DNA from: Arthrobacter_M sp030063245
GTDB taxonomy: Bacteria > Actinomycetota > Actinomycetes > Actinomycetales > Micrococcaceae
Length of the DNA stretch: 64,000 bases
Assembly: GCF_051131705.1 (NCBI RefSeq)
Contig: NZ_CP180316.1
Location: forward strand, 4,216,001-4,280,000
Reading direction: 5' to 3'
Below the pieces are notes generated by a model. It made no database searches. It saw only the letters and a list, made by a program, of their open reading frames with translations, and was not told the DNA's origin. Within the stretch, counting starts at the first letter, position 1; each line of letters opens with the position of its first letter. Made by a program: the position numbers and the translations under genes. Shown in pieces: positions 24,847 through 34,018 of the stretch.

Positions 24847-25403
24847 TCACACCCAGCTGTGCGGGGCCGGCCTCCGGCTGCCGGGCAGGGCGTTCCCCTC
24901 GCGCCATTGCCGGATCCAGTCGGGCAGTACCAGGTCTGCCGGCGGCGGTCCCGCCATCGCGAAGATCTCCTCGTTACTCCCCGGCCCGTGCTTGCCGACC
25001 AGCCGGGTGGCGACGTGCGCGCGGGCGTAGATCTCGCCGTCGGCCACCATCCGGTGTTCGAAGTAAATGGCCTTATCATCGACGCCAACGACGTGAGTCC
25101 CTATGGAATAGCGCTGCCCTAATTTCAAGGATTTTCGGAACGCGATCGTTTCCGCGCCGGCCACAGGACTCCAGTCCTTGCGGCGCATTGTGCCCCACAT
25201 GCCGCTGCGGGCCAGGTGTCCGAGCCGACCCAGGTCCATCAGCGAAAAATACATGCCGTTGTTGACGTGCATGGCCAGATCGAGGTCTGTCGGGAGAACC
25301 CGCATGGCCACCGAGGAGGGCTCCCAGAAGCCATCCGGCGGCGTCGTCGGGAGGGCAGAAATATGTGCAGGAGGGTGCGCAGGAGCAGGTGCATTCCGTC
25401 CAT
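24847..25403 (-). CDS. 4HBT-type acyl-CoA thioesterase-like protein, probable N-terminal frameshift
   Basis: Residues from GTG 25311 onward (MAMRVLPTDLDLAMHVNNGM, then YFSLMDLGRLGHLARSGMW, YFEHRMVADGEIYARAHVAT) form a hotdog-fold thioesterase with the conserved D-x-x-x-H-V-N-N-G active-site loop. In the same frame further upstream the family-typical DGFWEPSSVAMRV is visible. A plausible true start, ATG 25403 (MDGMHLLLRTLLHIFLPSRR), is in a frame one base off. One missing base near 25340 would join them. The protein may still be made from GTG 25311 in shortened form. It lies next to DUF456. Confidence 0.65.
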
Positions 25404-25516
25404 GCTACTCGCTGGTAACTTAGGCGGGCTACCCGCCCATCCATGCGGAAACTCATTCGCCGAGCGTCACCGGCTGATCTCCTCGAGCCAGCGCTACCGC
25501 CGCCCACGGAGGAGAA

Positions 25517-26017
25517 CTACCGGGTGGCGAACTGGATCCAGACGCCGATGATCCACGCGCTGCCGGCCAGTGCGGCGAAACCGAATTCGGCCAGTATGCC
25601 CAGCCCGGTCGCTTTCAGCGCGGCCAGACTCGACGACAGTGCTGGGGCCAAGCCACGCTGCCGCGCCAGCTCGCTGAGAAAAAGTCCGGCCGCAAAACCA
25701 ATCAGCAGCCCGACCACGGGGATGATGAAGAACCCCGCGATTCCCAAGGCCAGGCCGGCCAGCACTGACCGCCCGGGGATCTGCCGCCGTCGCATGGTCC
25801 GCCCGGTCAGCACCGCACTGGAGAGCATGCCGGCGGTGACCAACACGAGCCCGACGGCGAACACCACCCAGCCGACGGGGCTCGCCACCGCCAGGGCCCA
25901 GGCCAGCAGACTCAGCGCGATCAGGATGCTGCCCGGCAGCACCGGGATGACGACTCCGGCGGCTCCAACGAAGATGAGCAAACCGCAAATGACTGTCCAA
26001 ACCAGCTGGGTGTCCAT
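25517..26017 (-). CDS. DUF456 family membrane protein
   Basis: This 166-residue integral membrane protein starts at ATG 26017 (MDTQLVWTVICGLLIFVGAA). It has glycine-rich hydrophobic segments typical of DUF456: GVVIPVLPGSILIALSLLAW, VFAVGLVLVTAGML, and IAGFFIIPVVGLLIGFAAGL followed by the conserved FLSELAR. Four to five helices are expected. The longer upstream frame has no membrane or family character, so the internal ATG is preferred. The function of the family is unknown. Confidence 0.85.
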   Translation of the reverse strand: MDTQLVWTVICGLLIFVGAAGVVIPVLPGSILIALSLLAWALAVASPVGWVVFAVGLVLVTAGMLSSAVLTGRTMRRRQIPGRSVLAGLALGIAGFFIIPVVGLLIGFAAGLFLSELARQRGLAPALSSSLAALKATGLGILAEFGFAALAGSAWIIGVWIQFATR

Positions 26018-26427
26018 GGTGCCAGTCTGCCACTGCCAGCCGGGCGCATGCAGGGCGGGCAAGCCAAGCCGGTCTAGCAGGCCGACAAGCCACCGCCAGC
26101 CAAACCGGGCCGGATATGCCAAGGTCTTGAACGACGACGAAGCCCCCTGGATGCGCAAGGCACATCCTGGGGTCTTCGGCTGCGAAAACAGCGGAACGGC
26201 GCGTTCAGGTGAGGACCCGCTCCATCGTGAGGTTGCCGCTGTGTCGGCGGACTTCTCCGGCCGGGACCGGTAGGCCAACGGTCGGATCCTCGCCGGAGGT
26301 TGCTTGTGGCTTGTCCGGCTGCTGCTGTCCATTGGAACAAACTGCGGACAATCAGTGCAATCGCTGCTGCGGATAGTGGACAATATGATCAAATACGCCT
26401 CCATCAAATCTCCGGGAAGTGGTCATA

Positions 26428-26889
26428 TTGCAGAACCTGGACGCTACCGACCGCAGAATCCTGCTGGCCCTTGATGAAGACCCGCGCATTCCGGTGCTGC
26501 TGCTGGCGCAAAAACTTGCCTTGGCCCGCGGCACCGTCCAGTCCCGGCTGGAAAAGCTGTCGGCCTCGGGCGCACTGCGTGCCAACAGCAGCCGCATAAC
26601 TCCGGCGGCGCTGGGCAGGGGCGTGGGCGCGAGCGTTCGGGTGGAGGTGGACCAGCACCACTTACGCGAGGCGATCGAGGGACTCAAGCGGATTCCCGAG
26701 GTGCTCGAATGCCATGCCCCGGCCGGCGACACCGATCTGCTGGTGCGGGTGGTGGCACGGACACCGGACGATCTGTATCGGGTCAGTGAAGAAATCCGGC
26801 TCTGTCCCGGCATCATGCGCACATCCACCAGCATGTTCCTGCGCGAGCTGATCCCCTATCGAATGACCGGGCTTCTCGCCTCCGAATAA
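26428..26889 (+). CDS. Lrp/AsnC family transcriptional regulator
   Basis: This is a regulator of about 153 residues. The N-terminal helix-turn-helix reads LDATDRRILLALDEDPRIPV then LLLAQKLALARGTVQSRLEKL. The C-terminal RAM ligand domain contains VLECHAPAGDTDLLVRVVAR. GGGAAG lies eight bases before TTG 26428, which I prefer over the GTG at 26419. Such proteins form octamers that sense amino acids. It is convergent with the MFS gene and stands apart from obvious amino-acid genes, so its regulon is unknown. Confidence 0.88.
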   Translation: MQNLDATDRRILLALDEDPRIPVLLLAQKLALARGTVQSRLEKLSASGALRANSSRITPAALGRGVGASVRVEVDQHHLREAIEGLKRIPEVLECHAPAGDTDLLVRVVARTPDDLYRVSEEIRLCPGIMRTSTSMFLRELIPYRMTGLLASE

Positions 26890-26969
26890 CGACCCTCCCG
26901 ACCGGGGGACATCCGCCCTAATATCGGGCGCCAAGGCCTGTCTCCCCACTTGGCGTGAAGTGCCTGCGG

Positions 26970-28253
26970 TCAGTCCACGCTCTTGATTTTGACAACGAAA
27001 ACGGCTCCCAGCAGCCCGATCACGGCCGCGACTACGTAGAGCAGTAGGTACCCACCGTTGACCGCCGTCACCAGGAACCAGGCAACTGCCGGCGCAATGA
27101 CCTGCGGCAGTGAATTGGCCACGTTGATCACCCCCATGTCCTTGCCGCGATCGGCGGCGAACGGGAGCACCTGTGTCAGCAAGGCAAAATCCACCGCGAG
27201 GTACGCCCCATAGCCGACGCCCAGCACCGCGGCGCCGACCAAGGCTCCGGCCCACGTCGGGAAGAAGGCCAGAATAAGCGCGGACAGGGCAATAATGACG
27301 GAAGAACCGATCACGAATGGTTTCCGTTTCCCGGCCCGGTCCGTCCACATCCCGCCAATAACGGCGGTGATGAGCGTCATCACGGCATAGATGCCGGTCA
27401 AGATCAGCACTCCGAGTGCCGGATCGGCGTAGTGCACCGCATCCATCAGAAAGAAGAGCAGGTACAGCGTGACCAAGTGATTCCCCACATTGACCAGGAA
27501 CCGCGTCAGCCAGGCCCAGCAAAAATCCGGAAAAGCGAAGGGTGAGAAGAAGCTCAGCAGGAAACCTGGCAGCGAAAAGGCCGGCCGGAGCGCCGGATCG
27601 AGGGGCTGGTCTTCCGAGGTGAACAAATACATCACGATCCCCAGCATCAGTGCCGCCGCGCAGACCAGGTAGCCGAGCCCGAAGTTTCCGGCAACCGCCG
27701 CGGCTACTCCAGCGCCGATCAGGATACCGGCCGTTGCCCCCATCGACGCGAGACCGCCGATGGTCCCGCGCTGGCGAACCGGAACGCGGTCCGGGACCGC
27801 CGCGGTGATCGCGGCGAGCGCCCCGTTGCAGCCCAGCTGGACCAGGCACCACAACGCCGTCATCGCGGCCACTCCGGGAGCGACCGTGAGCCCGAGCAGG
27901 CCGATCGTTCCCAGCAGGGACCCGATCAGCACCCAAGGGACCCGTCTGCCGAGGCGGGACAGGGTCCGGTCCGAAAATGCCCCGAACAGCGGGTTGGCCA
28001 CCAGCGAAACCGCGGCGCCGCAGCCGGTCACCAGCGCCAGAATTCCTTCCTTATTGGCGGCATCGAAGTGGATGGCTTGCTGGCCCAGCAGCACCTGGAT
28101 CGGACCGAAGAATGCGGCGTTGATGCCCACGTTGACCAGCACCACGCCGGCCGTCCAGCGGTGACGGACCTTCGTGACAGGCTCGTGCAGCGCCGTTCGC
28201 GTTCCGGCGGTGCCTCTGTCCGGATAACTCTTTGATGGCTGGCTCAGCGTCAT
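26970..28253 (-). CDS. MFS transporter (GPH/SLC45-like)
   Basis: This 427-residue protein has 12 predicted membrane segments. The loop 2-3 signature NPLFGAFSDRTLSRLGRRVP and its counterpart GGMWTDRAGKRKP in the second half are typical of the major facilitator superfamily. The pattern resembles sugar/cation symporters of the GPH or SLC45 groups more than drug exporters. The neighbouring Gfo/Idh/MocA oxidoreductase on the same strand, 57 bp upstream, suggests carbohydrate or polyol uptake feeding that enzyme. The substrate is not identifiable. Confidence 0.85.
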   Translation of the reverse strand: MTLSQPSKSYPDRGTAGTRTALHEPVTKVRHRWTAGVVLVNVGINAAFFGPIQVLLGQQAIHFDAANKEGILALVTGCGAAVSLVANPLFGAFSDRTLSRLGRRVPWVLIGSLLGTIGLLGLTVAPGVAAMTALWCLVQLGCNGALAAITAAVPDRVPVRQRGTIGGLASMGATAGILIGAGVAAAVAGNFGLGYLVCAAALMLGIVMYLFTSEDQPLDPALRPAFSLPGFLLSFFSPFAFPDFCWAWLTRFLVNVGNHLVTLYLLFFLMDAVHYADPALGVLILTGIYAVMTLITAVIGGMWTDRAGKRKPFVIGSSVIIALSALILAFFPTWAGALVGAAVLGVGYGAYLAVDFALLTQVLPFAADRGKDMGVINVANSLPQVIAPAVAWFLVTAVNGGYLLLYVVAAVIGLLGAVFVVKIKSVD

Positions 28254-28310
28254 GGCACTCTTTCCTCGCCCAGCGGATGGACGGCCCGCTATTGGCTTCA
28301 GCCTACGGCG

Positions 28311-29336
28311 TCAGCCGTTCTGTGCGCGCACCGTTTCGATAATTTTCAGTGCCGCCACCGAGTCCGCCGGATCCACCGGAAGCGCGCCGCGCTCCAGCAG
28401 CGACGCCGCCAGCAGTTCATAGAACGCCGGGAAATTTCCGCGTTCCGTTGGCACGGGAATCAGCGCCCCGTCGCGGCCCAGCGTGCCCCAGTTCTCCTGC
28501 GGATCCAGGCCGTAGGCCGGACTACCGGGCAGCATGCCGGCAAGGATTTGTGCCTCCTGCAGATCGGCGCGCAACTTCGTGTACCCGGCCTTGGCGCCGA
28601 GCACGCGGAAGCGGGGGCCCAGCCGGGCGGCGCTGAAATTCATCCATAAGTGCGAGCGCACGCCGTTGGCATGACGCAGCGCCACAAAGTCGTCGTCGTC
28701 GGCCTTTTCCTGCGGCCGCCGCGCGCTCAGCTCGCCGTACACACGCGTAACGGGACCAAATAGCTGCAGCGCCTGATCGATCAAGTGCGTGCCCAGATCG
28801 TACAGCAGCCCGCCGCCGTCGTCCGCCCTTGCCGCCGCCTTCCAAGGCTTGGCAATCTCCTGCGACCAGCGCTCAATCCGGGACTCGAAACGGTACACCT
28901 CGCCGAGCGCGTCCTCCGCCAGCAGTTTGCGCAGCGTGAGGTATTCCCCGTCCCAGCGCCGGTTCTGATAGACGGTCAGCGGTACGCCCAGCCCGGTGGC
29001 CCGGTCGATCAGTTCCTGTCCCTGCCCCGACGTCACGGTGAACGGTTTGTCGACGACGACGGCGATCCGGCGGTCCAGCGCGGCGTGCGCCAACGGCGCG
29101 TGGCTGGCCGGAGGAGTGCCGAGGACGACCAGATCCAGTCCGGGCTGTGCGAACAGCTCGTCCGCGCTGTCCAGGACGCGCGCCCGCGGGTACCGGGCCC
29201 GCGCCAGGGCCCGACGCTCCGGATTGGAAGTGACGATTGAATCCAGTGAATAGCGGGGATTGGCAGCGATGGCGGGAGCATGAAAGACGCTTCCGGCCAG
29301 GCCGAAGCCAACAATGGCGGTGCGGATCGGCTGCAT
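28311..29336 (-). CDS. Gfo/Idh/MocA family oxidoreductase
   Basis: This 341-residue NAD(P)-dependent oxidoreductase starts at ATG 29336. The Rossmann fold begins MQPIRTAIVGFGLAGSVFHA, and VVLGTPPASHAPLA and VVVDKPFTVTSGQGQELID follow, with the conserved Lys of the DKP motif. The C-terminal domain contains DDGGGLLYDLGTHLIDQAL, where the Asp and His are the usual catalytic pair. Family members oxidise or isomerise sugars, inositols or bile-pigment-like substrates. The next gene is an MFS transporter that may import its substrate. Confidence 0.88.
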   Translation of the reverse strand: MQPIRTAIVGFGLAGSVFHAPAIAANPRYSLDSIVTSNPERRALARARYPRARVLDSADELFAQPGLDLVVLGTPPASHAPLAHAALDRRIAVVVDKPFTVTSGQGQELIDRATGLGVPLTVYQNRRWDGEYLTLRKLLAEDALGEVYRFESRIERWSQEIAKPWKAAARADDGGGLLYDLGTHLIDQALQLFGPVTRVYGELSARRPQEKADDDDFVALRHANGVRSHLWMNFSAARLGPRFRVLGAKAGYTKLRADLQEAQILAGMLPGSPAYGLDPQENWGTLGRDGALIPVPTERGNFPAFYELLAASLLERGALPVDPADSVAALKIIETVRAQNG

Positions 29337-29573
29337 GGCAGCCAGCTTACCGGGAGGCACCGATGGCACAGATGGCACAGATGGGAGCGGACCGGGACTC
29401 CCGCTCGTATTACAGCCTCGTTAGGGGGTGGATTCCCGGGCCCTGAGTCCCTTTATTGACCATGCTCGGCGTTCCGCCTGCTCGACGGCCAAGACCGTCT
29501 TCTGGGCACCTGCTGGGTGCAGATGCCCAGAACAGCTGGGATACTTTAGCTGGTACCGAGTTCAGTTCGCAGC

Positions 29574-30464
29574 GTGGGACGAAAGAAGGCAGTCCGTACG
29601 CGTTATATCGTTGGCTATACCGAAGATGCCCGCGGCAGGGACGCCATTGCCCTTGCATCGGCTCTGGCGCAAACCACCGGCGTTCAGTTGGACCTGGTGC
29701 ACGTTCTCAGCAATCCGGCGCCGCAGGACGCCGCCTTCCCTCCGGAGCGGGCCGTCCAGGAATTCCTCACCGGCACCGCTGACGGATGGCTGGACGAGGG
29801 ACTGGCCATGGTGCCTCAAGGGCTTCCCGCGCACAAGCACATCAGTTACGCAGACTCATTCGCCGAGGGCCTGATTGAAGCTGCCACGGAGCTAAACGCA
29901 AGTCTCATCGTGGTCGGTGCTGCCCGCAACGGATTGCTCAAGCGCTTTACCATCGGTTCCGTCGCCAATGCACTGCTGCATGCCTCTCCGATTCCAGTGG
30001 CGCTGGCGCCGTCCGGTTACCGGTCAGAGGGTGCCGTCACTCGCATGACGTGCGCCGTGGGCACCAGAGAAGGAGCGGACACGCTCTTGGATGTGGCGGT
30101 CGACGCGTCCTCACGGCGGCACATTCCCCTGCGGCTGATCTCGCTGGTCGCCCTGGGCCCCGAGGAAACCGAGAGCAACAGCCAGTCCGTTGAACGCGCC
30201 AGATCCCACGCAGACTCGGTACGAACACGGGCAGCTGAAAAAGCAGACGAAAAGACGACAGTGACTGCGTTGATCGCTCATGGAAGAACCATTGAAGCAG
30301 CAATTGAAAGCCTTGAATGGGACGACAATGACATCGTGCTGATAGGCTCCAGCAGACTGGCTCAGAACAGCCAAATTTTTCTCGGTGCGACCGCGAACAA
30401 GATGCTCCGTGCTCTGCCGGTTCCGATGGTCGTAGTACCTCGCGATTACGGAAGCCCGTGCTGA
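29574..30464 (+). CDS. universal stress protein, two UspA domains
   Basis: This 296-residue protein has tandem Usp domains. The first ends with LIVVGAARNGLLKRFTIGSV and VALAPSGY. The second ends with DIVLIGSSRLAQNSQIFLGA and LPVPMVVVPRDYG. The G-x2-G-x9-G(S/T) ATP-binding pattern is only approximate in both (GAARNGLLKRFTIGSV, GSSRLAQNSQIFLGAT). Annotation begins at GTG 29574; the ribosome site is weak and a slightly different start is possible. Such proteins help cells survive starvation and redox stress. It is a single gene. Confidence 0.88.
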   Translation: MGRKKAVRTRYIVGYTEDARGRDAIALASALAQTTGVQLDLVHVLSNPAPQDAAFPPERAVQEFLTGTADGWLDEGLAMVPQGLPAHKHISYADSFAEGLIEAATELNASLIVVGAARNGLLKRFTIGSVANALLHASPIPVALAPSGYRSEGAVTRMTCAVGTREGADTLLDVAVDASSRRHIPLRLISLVALGPEETESNSQSVERARSHADSVRTRAAEKADEKTTVTALIAHGRTIEAAIESLEWDDNDIVLIGSSRLAQNSQIFLGATANKMLRALPVPMVVVPRDYGSPC

Positions 30465-30699
30465 ACCGTCCGCGATCGCCGGAAGTGGAATATTCCGACC
30501 CGCGCGACTGCGCGCAGAGATCAGCTACCCTCGAAGACCATCCCCTGACTCCGCATCCAACAGGGCTTCAATGGCGTCCGGTGGTGGGTTTGCCACTCTG
30601 GTCGACTGCCCAGTCGGCCGGATCTCTGCGTCTTCGGTCTTCGCCTCCAGCACCTGCCGGAACAAAGCCATGCCCTCGTCATGCGTCTAGGCTCGACCC

Positions 30700-31143
30700 A
30701 TGGCCCAACTACCGCCGCGTACCGCGCCGCCCCTTCCGGATGAGGAGGCGCGGTCGCTGGCCCGTGTCCTCGAGGCGGACAAGGATGTGACGATCTTCGT
30801 GGACGGCACCGTTCACCGGCTCTCCGCCGGCGCGGTGGGCGCAGTACTGGACCTGCTGCAACGGTTTGCCCGCGGCGAAGGAATCGTGGTCAGTTCGGTG
30901 GAAAATCTGCTGACCACTTCCCAGGCGTCCGAAGTCGGAGGCATCTCGCACACCTATCTGCGCAGGCTCACTGATGCCGGCATCATCCCCGTGCAGTACC
31001 GCGGCACGCACCGGCGGATCCGCCTGCAGGACATGCTGGCGTGGCTGGCGACGCAGCCGAATGCACTGGAGACCGGTGGCGGGGCAGCCGGTGGCGGGGC
31101 AACCGGTGGCGGGGCAACCGGTGGCGGGGTGGCCGGGGACTAA
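30700..31143 (+). CDS. excisionase/MerR-type helix-turn-helix protein (antitoxin-like)
   Basis: This is a 147-residue DNA-binding protein. Residues about 60-115 read VVSSVENLLTTSQASEVGGI, SHTYLRRLTDAGIIPVQYRG and THRRIRLQDMLAWLA, an excisionase-family winged helix like those of antitoxins paired with PIN-domain toxins. No PIN toxin follows; the next gene is a convergent PucR regulator. The C-terminus is a low-complexity GGGATGGG tail made by a 15-bp tandem repeat. Either an orphan antitoxin or a stand-alone regulator would fit. Confidence 0.75.
   Translation: MAQLPPRTAPPLPDEEARSLARVLEADKDVTIFVDGTVHRLSAGAVGAVLDLLQRFARGEGIVVSSVENLLTTSQASEVGGISHTYLRRLTDAGIIPVQYRGTHRRIRLQDMLAWLATQPNALETGGGAAGGGATGGGATGGGVAGD
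31072..31131 (+). repeat. 15-bp tandem repeat, four copies
   Basis: Units of ACCGGTGGCGGGGCA or a one- or two-base variant lie at 31072-31086, 31087-31101, 31102-31116 and 31117-31131. They add TGGGA-type repeats to the end of the helix-turn-helix protein and keep its frame. Confidence 0.85.
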
Positions 31144-31210
31144 CCCCTCGCCGCGGCGGCAGAGCCGGGGCCGGGGGCTGCAGTGCCGCGGTCGGATCGG
31201 CCCCGCGGCA

Positions 31211-32437
31211 TCACAACCGCGGCCTGCGCTGCCAGCGGCCGGCCTTGATGGCCAGATGGAGTTCCAACCGAATCCGCCCATGCAGCGGATCAGTCCCGAG
31301 CAGCGCCCTGATGCGGGCGATCCGGTTATAGACACTACTGCGGTGCAGATGCACCGCGTCCGCTACGTCCTGCACCGCGCCGTCGTTGTCGTACAGCAGT
31401 TCCAGCACCGGCAGCAGTTCGGCGTTGCGGTCCTGCGCCTGCAGGGTGCGGTAGTGCACGGATGTCAGCTGATCCCAGCGGCCAGCCGCCAACAGCTGAT
31501 AAACGCCCGCGGACCGGTAATTGAGCAGATCGCCGAACTGTGGATCCACCGCCGACGCCTGCACAGCCACCGCGGATTGCTGATACGCAGCGGCCAGCTG
31601 CCGCTGGGCCGCGAAGGGCTCGCTGAGTCCCATCAGAACCCGGGCCGTAGCGCCTGCGCGCTTCGCCAGCTCCCGCTCATACCGCTCCAGCACGGCGGCA
31701 TGGCTCCTCTCACCGTGCGAGGCGTGGAACAGGATCACGGCGTGAGTGTCGGTTCCGGCACTGAAGAGGGCGTCGTCGATGCCGATCGTGGCCTGCAGCG
31801 CTGCGGCTCGATGAATTAGGGTAGCGGCCAGCGGATCCGACCGCGCGGGTAACACCTGGGCAGGCCCGGGCCCCGCCGGGGCACCGGCTACCTCGAAAAT
31901 AATCCCCAGCTGCCACGGCGCGCGTTGCAGCATCTCCTCCCGGCCGGCCGCCGCTGCAGCGGTCTCGGCAGCACACGCGGCAAGGAAGCCCTGCTCCCGC
32001 CGGCGTCGGCTCTCCGATTCTGCCGTATTTGAATCCAGCAACAACGACGCCAGCAGATCCAGACCGTCCCGGACACCGGGCAACTGAGCCAGGATCGCCG
32101 TCGCCGATTGGTCCGCCTCGTCCTGCTGCACCCAGAGATACCCCACCCGGAAGCCGCGGACCAGCAGCGGAACGCAAACGCGGCCGAGCATGCCAAGCTC
32201 ATCGTTAGCCGGGACGACGACGGGGCGCACCGCAGCCGAGATACCGTGCGAGAGCTGCCACCCGCTGACATCCGCCGGAACCCGCTTGCTGAGCAGGAAA
32301 TTCACCCGCACCTTGTCCGCATGCAACTGGTCCGAGCTGTAGGCGAGCAGGACGCCGTCGAGATCCTCCAGCGACAGCCCCCTGCCCAGCTTCGCGGCCA
32401 GCTGCTCGACCAGCTGCTCAACGTCGGTTGTGTGCAT
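31211..32437 (-). CDS. PucR-type transcriptional regulator, AdeR-like
   Basis: This 408-residue regulator lacks the long N-terminal PucR ligand domain but keeps a GAF-like sensor part and the GGDEF-related central domain. The C-terminal PucR helix-turn-helix reads NDGAVQDVADAVHLHRSSVY then NRIARIRALLGTD. It is divergent from the alanine dehydrogenase gene across a 266-bp gap. In Bacillus subtilis the PucR-type protein AdeR activates ald from the same arrangement, so an equivalent role is likely. It is convergent with the helix-turn-helix protein at 30700. Confidence 0.88.
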   Translation of the reverse strand: MHTTDVEQLVEQLAAKLGRGLSLEDLDGVLLAYSSDQLHADKVRVNFLLSKRVPADVSGWQLSHGISAAVRPVVVPANDELGMLGRVCVPLLVRGFRVGYLWVQQDEADQSATAILAQLPGVRDGLDLLASLLLDSNTAESESRRRREQGFLAACAAETAAAAAGREEMLQRAPWQLGIIFEVAGAPAGPGPAQVLPARSDPLAATLIHRAAALQATIGIDDALFSAGTDTHAVILFHASHGERSHAAVLERYERELAKRAGATARVLMGLSEPFAAQRQLAAAYQQSAVAVQASAVDPQFGDLLNYRSAGVYQLLAAGRWDQLTSVHYRTLQAQDRNAELLPVLELLYDNDGAVQDVADAVHLHRSSVYNRIARIRALLGTDPLHGRIRLELHLAIKAGRWQRRPRL

Positions 32438-32703
32438 GCTCCAACATTACTTTCGGCCGGCGACAGCAGACGACAATTGACGTCCCCGCACACGACATAT
32501 GTCGATCCCCGGGGCCCAAACGGACCGGAATACCGCCGCGGGCGCTCGGACAGCCCTGCGGCCGCCTGTACCGCGCATCACATCCGGACCTAAGCTGAAT
32601 ACCCGGCGGACAACGCGGCCGTCCTCGCATCCGGCCCGATCCCCGTCCCAAAAGCCAGACTCAAATTTCAGTCCCAAAAGCCAGACCCAGCTACGGAGAA
32701 ACC

Positions 32704-33816
32704 ATGATCATCGCCGTCCCCAAGGAAATTAAGAACAACGAATTCCGCGTCGCCATCACCGCCTCAGGGGTCCACGAGTTTAGGGACCACGGCCACCAGG
32801 TTCTGGTTGAAAAGGGCGCTGGTCTGGGCTCGAACATCACCGATGCGGAATATACGGACGCGGGTGCCGAGCTGGTGGACACCGCCGAGGAACTGTGGAA
32901 GCGCGCGGATATGGTGATGAAGGTCAAGGAGCCGATTGCCGCCGAATACCACCACTTCCGGCAGGGTCTGATCCTGTTCGCCTACCTGCATTTGGCCGCC
33001 GAACCCGAGCTGACCGCTGCGCTGATGGAATCCGGCGTGACCGCCATCGCGTATGAGACCGTCCAGGCTGGCCGTTCTCTGCCACTGCTGGCACCCATGT
33101 CCGAGGTAGCCGGACGGCTGTCCGTACAGGTCGGTGCACAGAGCATGACGGCGCCCGCCGGCGGCCCAGGCATTTTGCTCGGCGGTGTCCCCGGTGTCCG
33201 GCCAGCCAAGGTTGTGGTGCTTGGTGCCGGGGTAGCGGGAAGTAATGCCGCGGCCATGGCCGTGGGCGCAGGCGCCGAGGTCACCATCCTGGACATTAAT
33301 ATTGAGCGGCTGCGCGAGCTCGGCGCCATCTACCAGGGCAGGCTTAAGACGGTGGCATCCAACAGGCTTGAAATTGAGAGGTCCCTGCTGGAGGCCGACC
33401 TGGTGATCGGCTCGGTCCTGATCCCCGGAGCCAAGGCGCCGAAGCTGGTCACCAACGCGACGGTGTCCCGGATGAAGCCGGGATCAGTTCTGGTGGATAT
33501 CGCCGTGGACCAGGGTGGCTGCTTTGAAGACAGCCATCCCACCACCCATGAGGACCCCACCTTCACGGTGCATAACTCGATCTTCTACTGCGTAGCGAAC
33601 ATGCCGGGCGCGGTGCCGAACACCTCGACCTACGCGCTGACCAACGTCACCCTGCGGTACGCCGTCGCCCTGGCCAACCTCGGCGTCAGCGATGCGCTGC
33701 AGCGGGACGCCTCGCTCGCGGCCGGACTGAACGTGGCCGGCGGCAAGGTGACCCACCACTCGGTTTCCAGCGCCCTCGGGCTGGAACTGGCGGCGGATTG
33801 GTCCGGACTCCTCTGA
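32704..33816 (+). CDS. ald: alanine dehydrogenase
   Basis: This 370-residue enzyme oxidatively deaminates L-alanine to pyruvate with NAD. The active-site residues are all visible: Lys-75 in VMKVKEP, His-96 in FAYLHLAAE and Asp-269 in VDIAVDQGG. The NAD fold reads KVVVLGAGVAGSNAAAMAVG. Length and sequence match actinobacterial Ald, which is a hexamer. ACGGAGAAACC lies upstream of the ATG. The divergent AdeR-like regulator probably switches it on when alanine is available as a nitrogen and carbon source. Confidence 0.96.
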   Translation: MIIAVPKEIKNNEFRVAITASGVHEFRDHGHQVLVEKGAGLGSNITDAEYTDAGAELVDTAEELWKRADMVMKVKEPIAAEYHHFRQGLILFAYLHLAAEPELTAALMESGVTAIAYETVQAGRSLPLLAPMSEVAGRLSVQVGAQSMTAPAGGPGILLGGVPGVRPAKVVVLGAGVAGSNAAAMAVGAGAEVTILDINIERLRELGAIYQGRLKTVASNRLEIERSLLEADLVIGSVLIPGAKAPKLVTNATVSRMKPGSVLVDIAVDQGGCFEDSHPTTHEDPTFTVHNSIFYCVANMPGAVPNTSTYALTNVTLRYAVALANLGVSDALQRDASLAAGLNVAGGKVTHHSVSSALGLELAADWSGLL

Positions 33817-34018
33817 AAACAGCGCCGGCAACCGGCGGTTGGGCTCGAGCTCCCGCCGTCGGCCGCCGATCGGTGACCGCGGCCTGGCTGACGTCAGACG
33901 CGGTGGCGAGCAGCAGGAACAGTTACGGACGGCAGTCACGGTCGCAGCGGCCGGCCAATCGGAGACGACCAGAAAACATTTGATGCCTCTTTAGCAACAA
34001 TGGGGCTATCCTTGGTCT

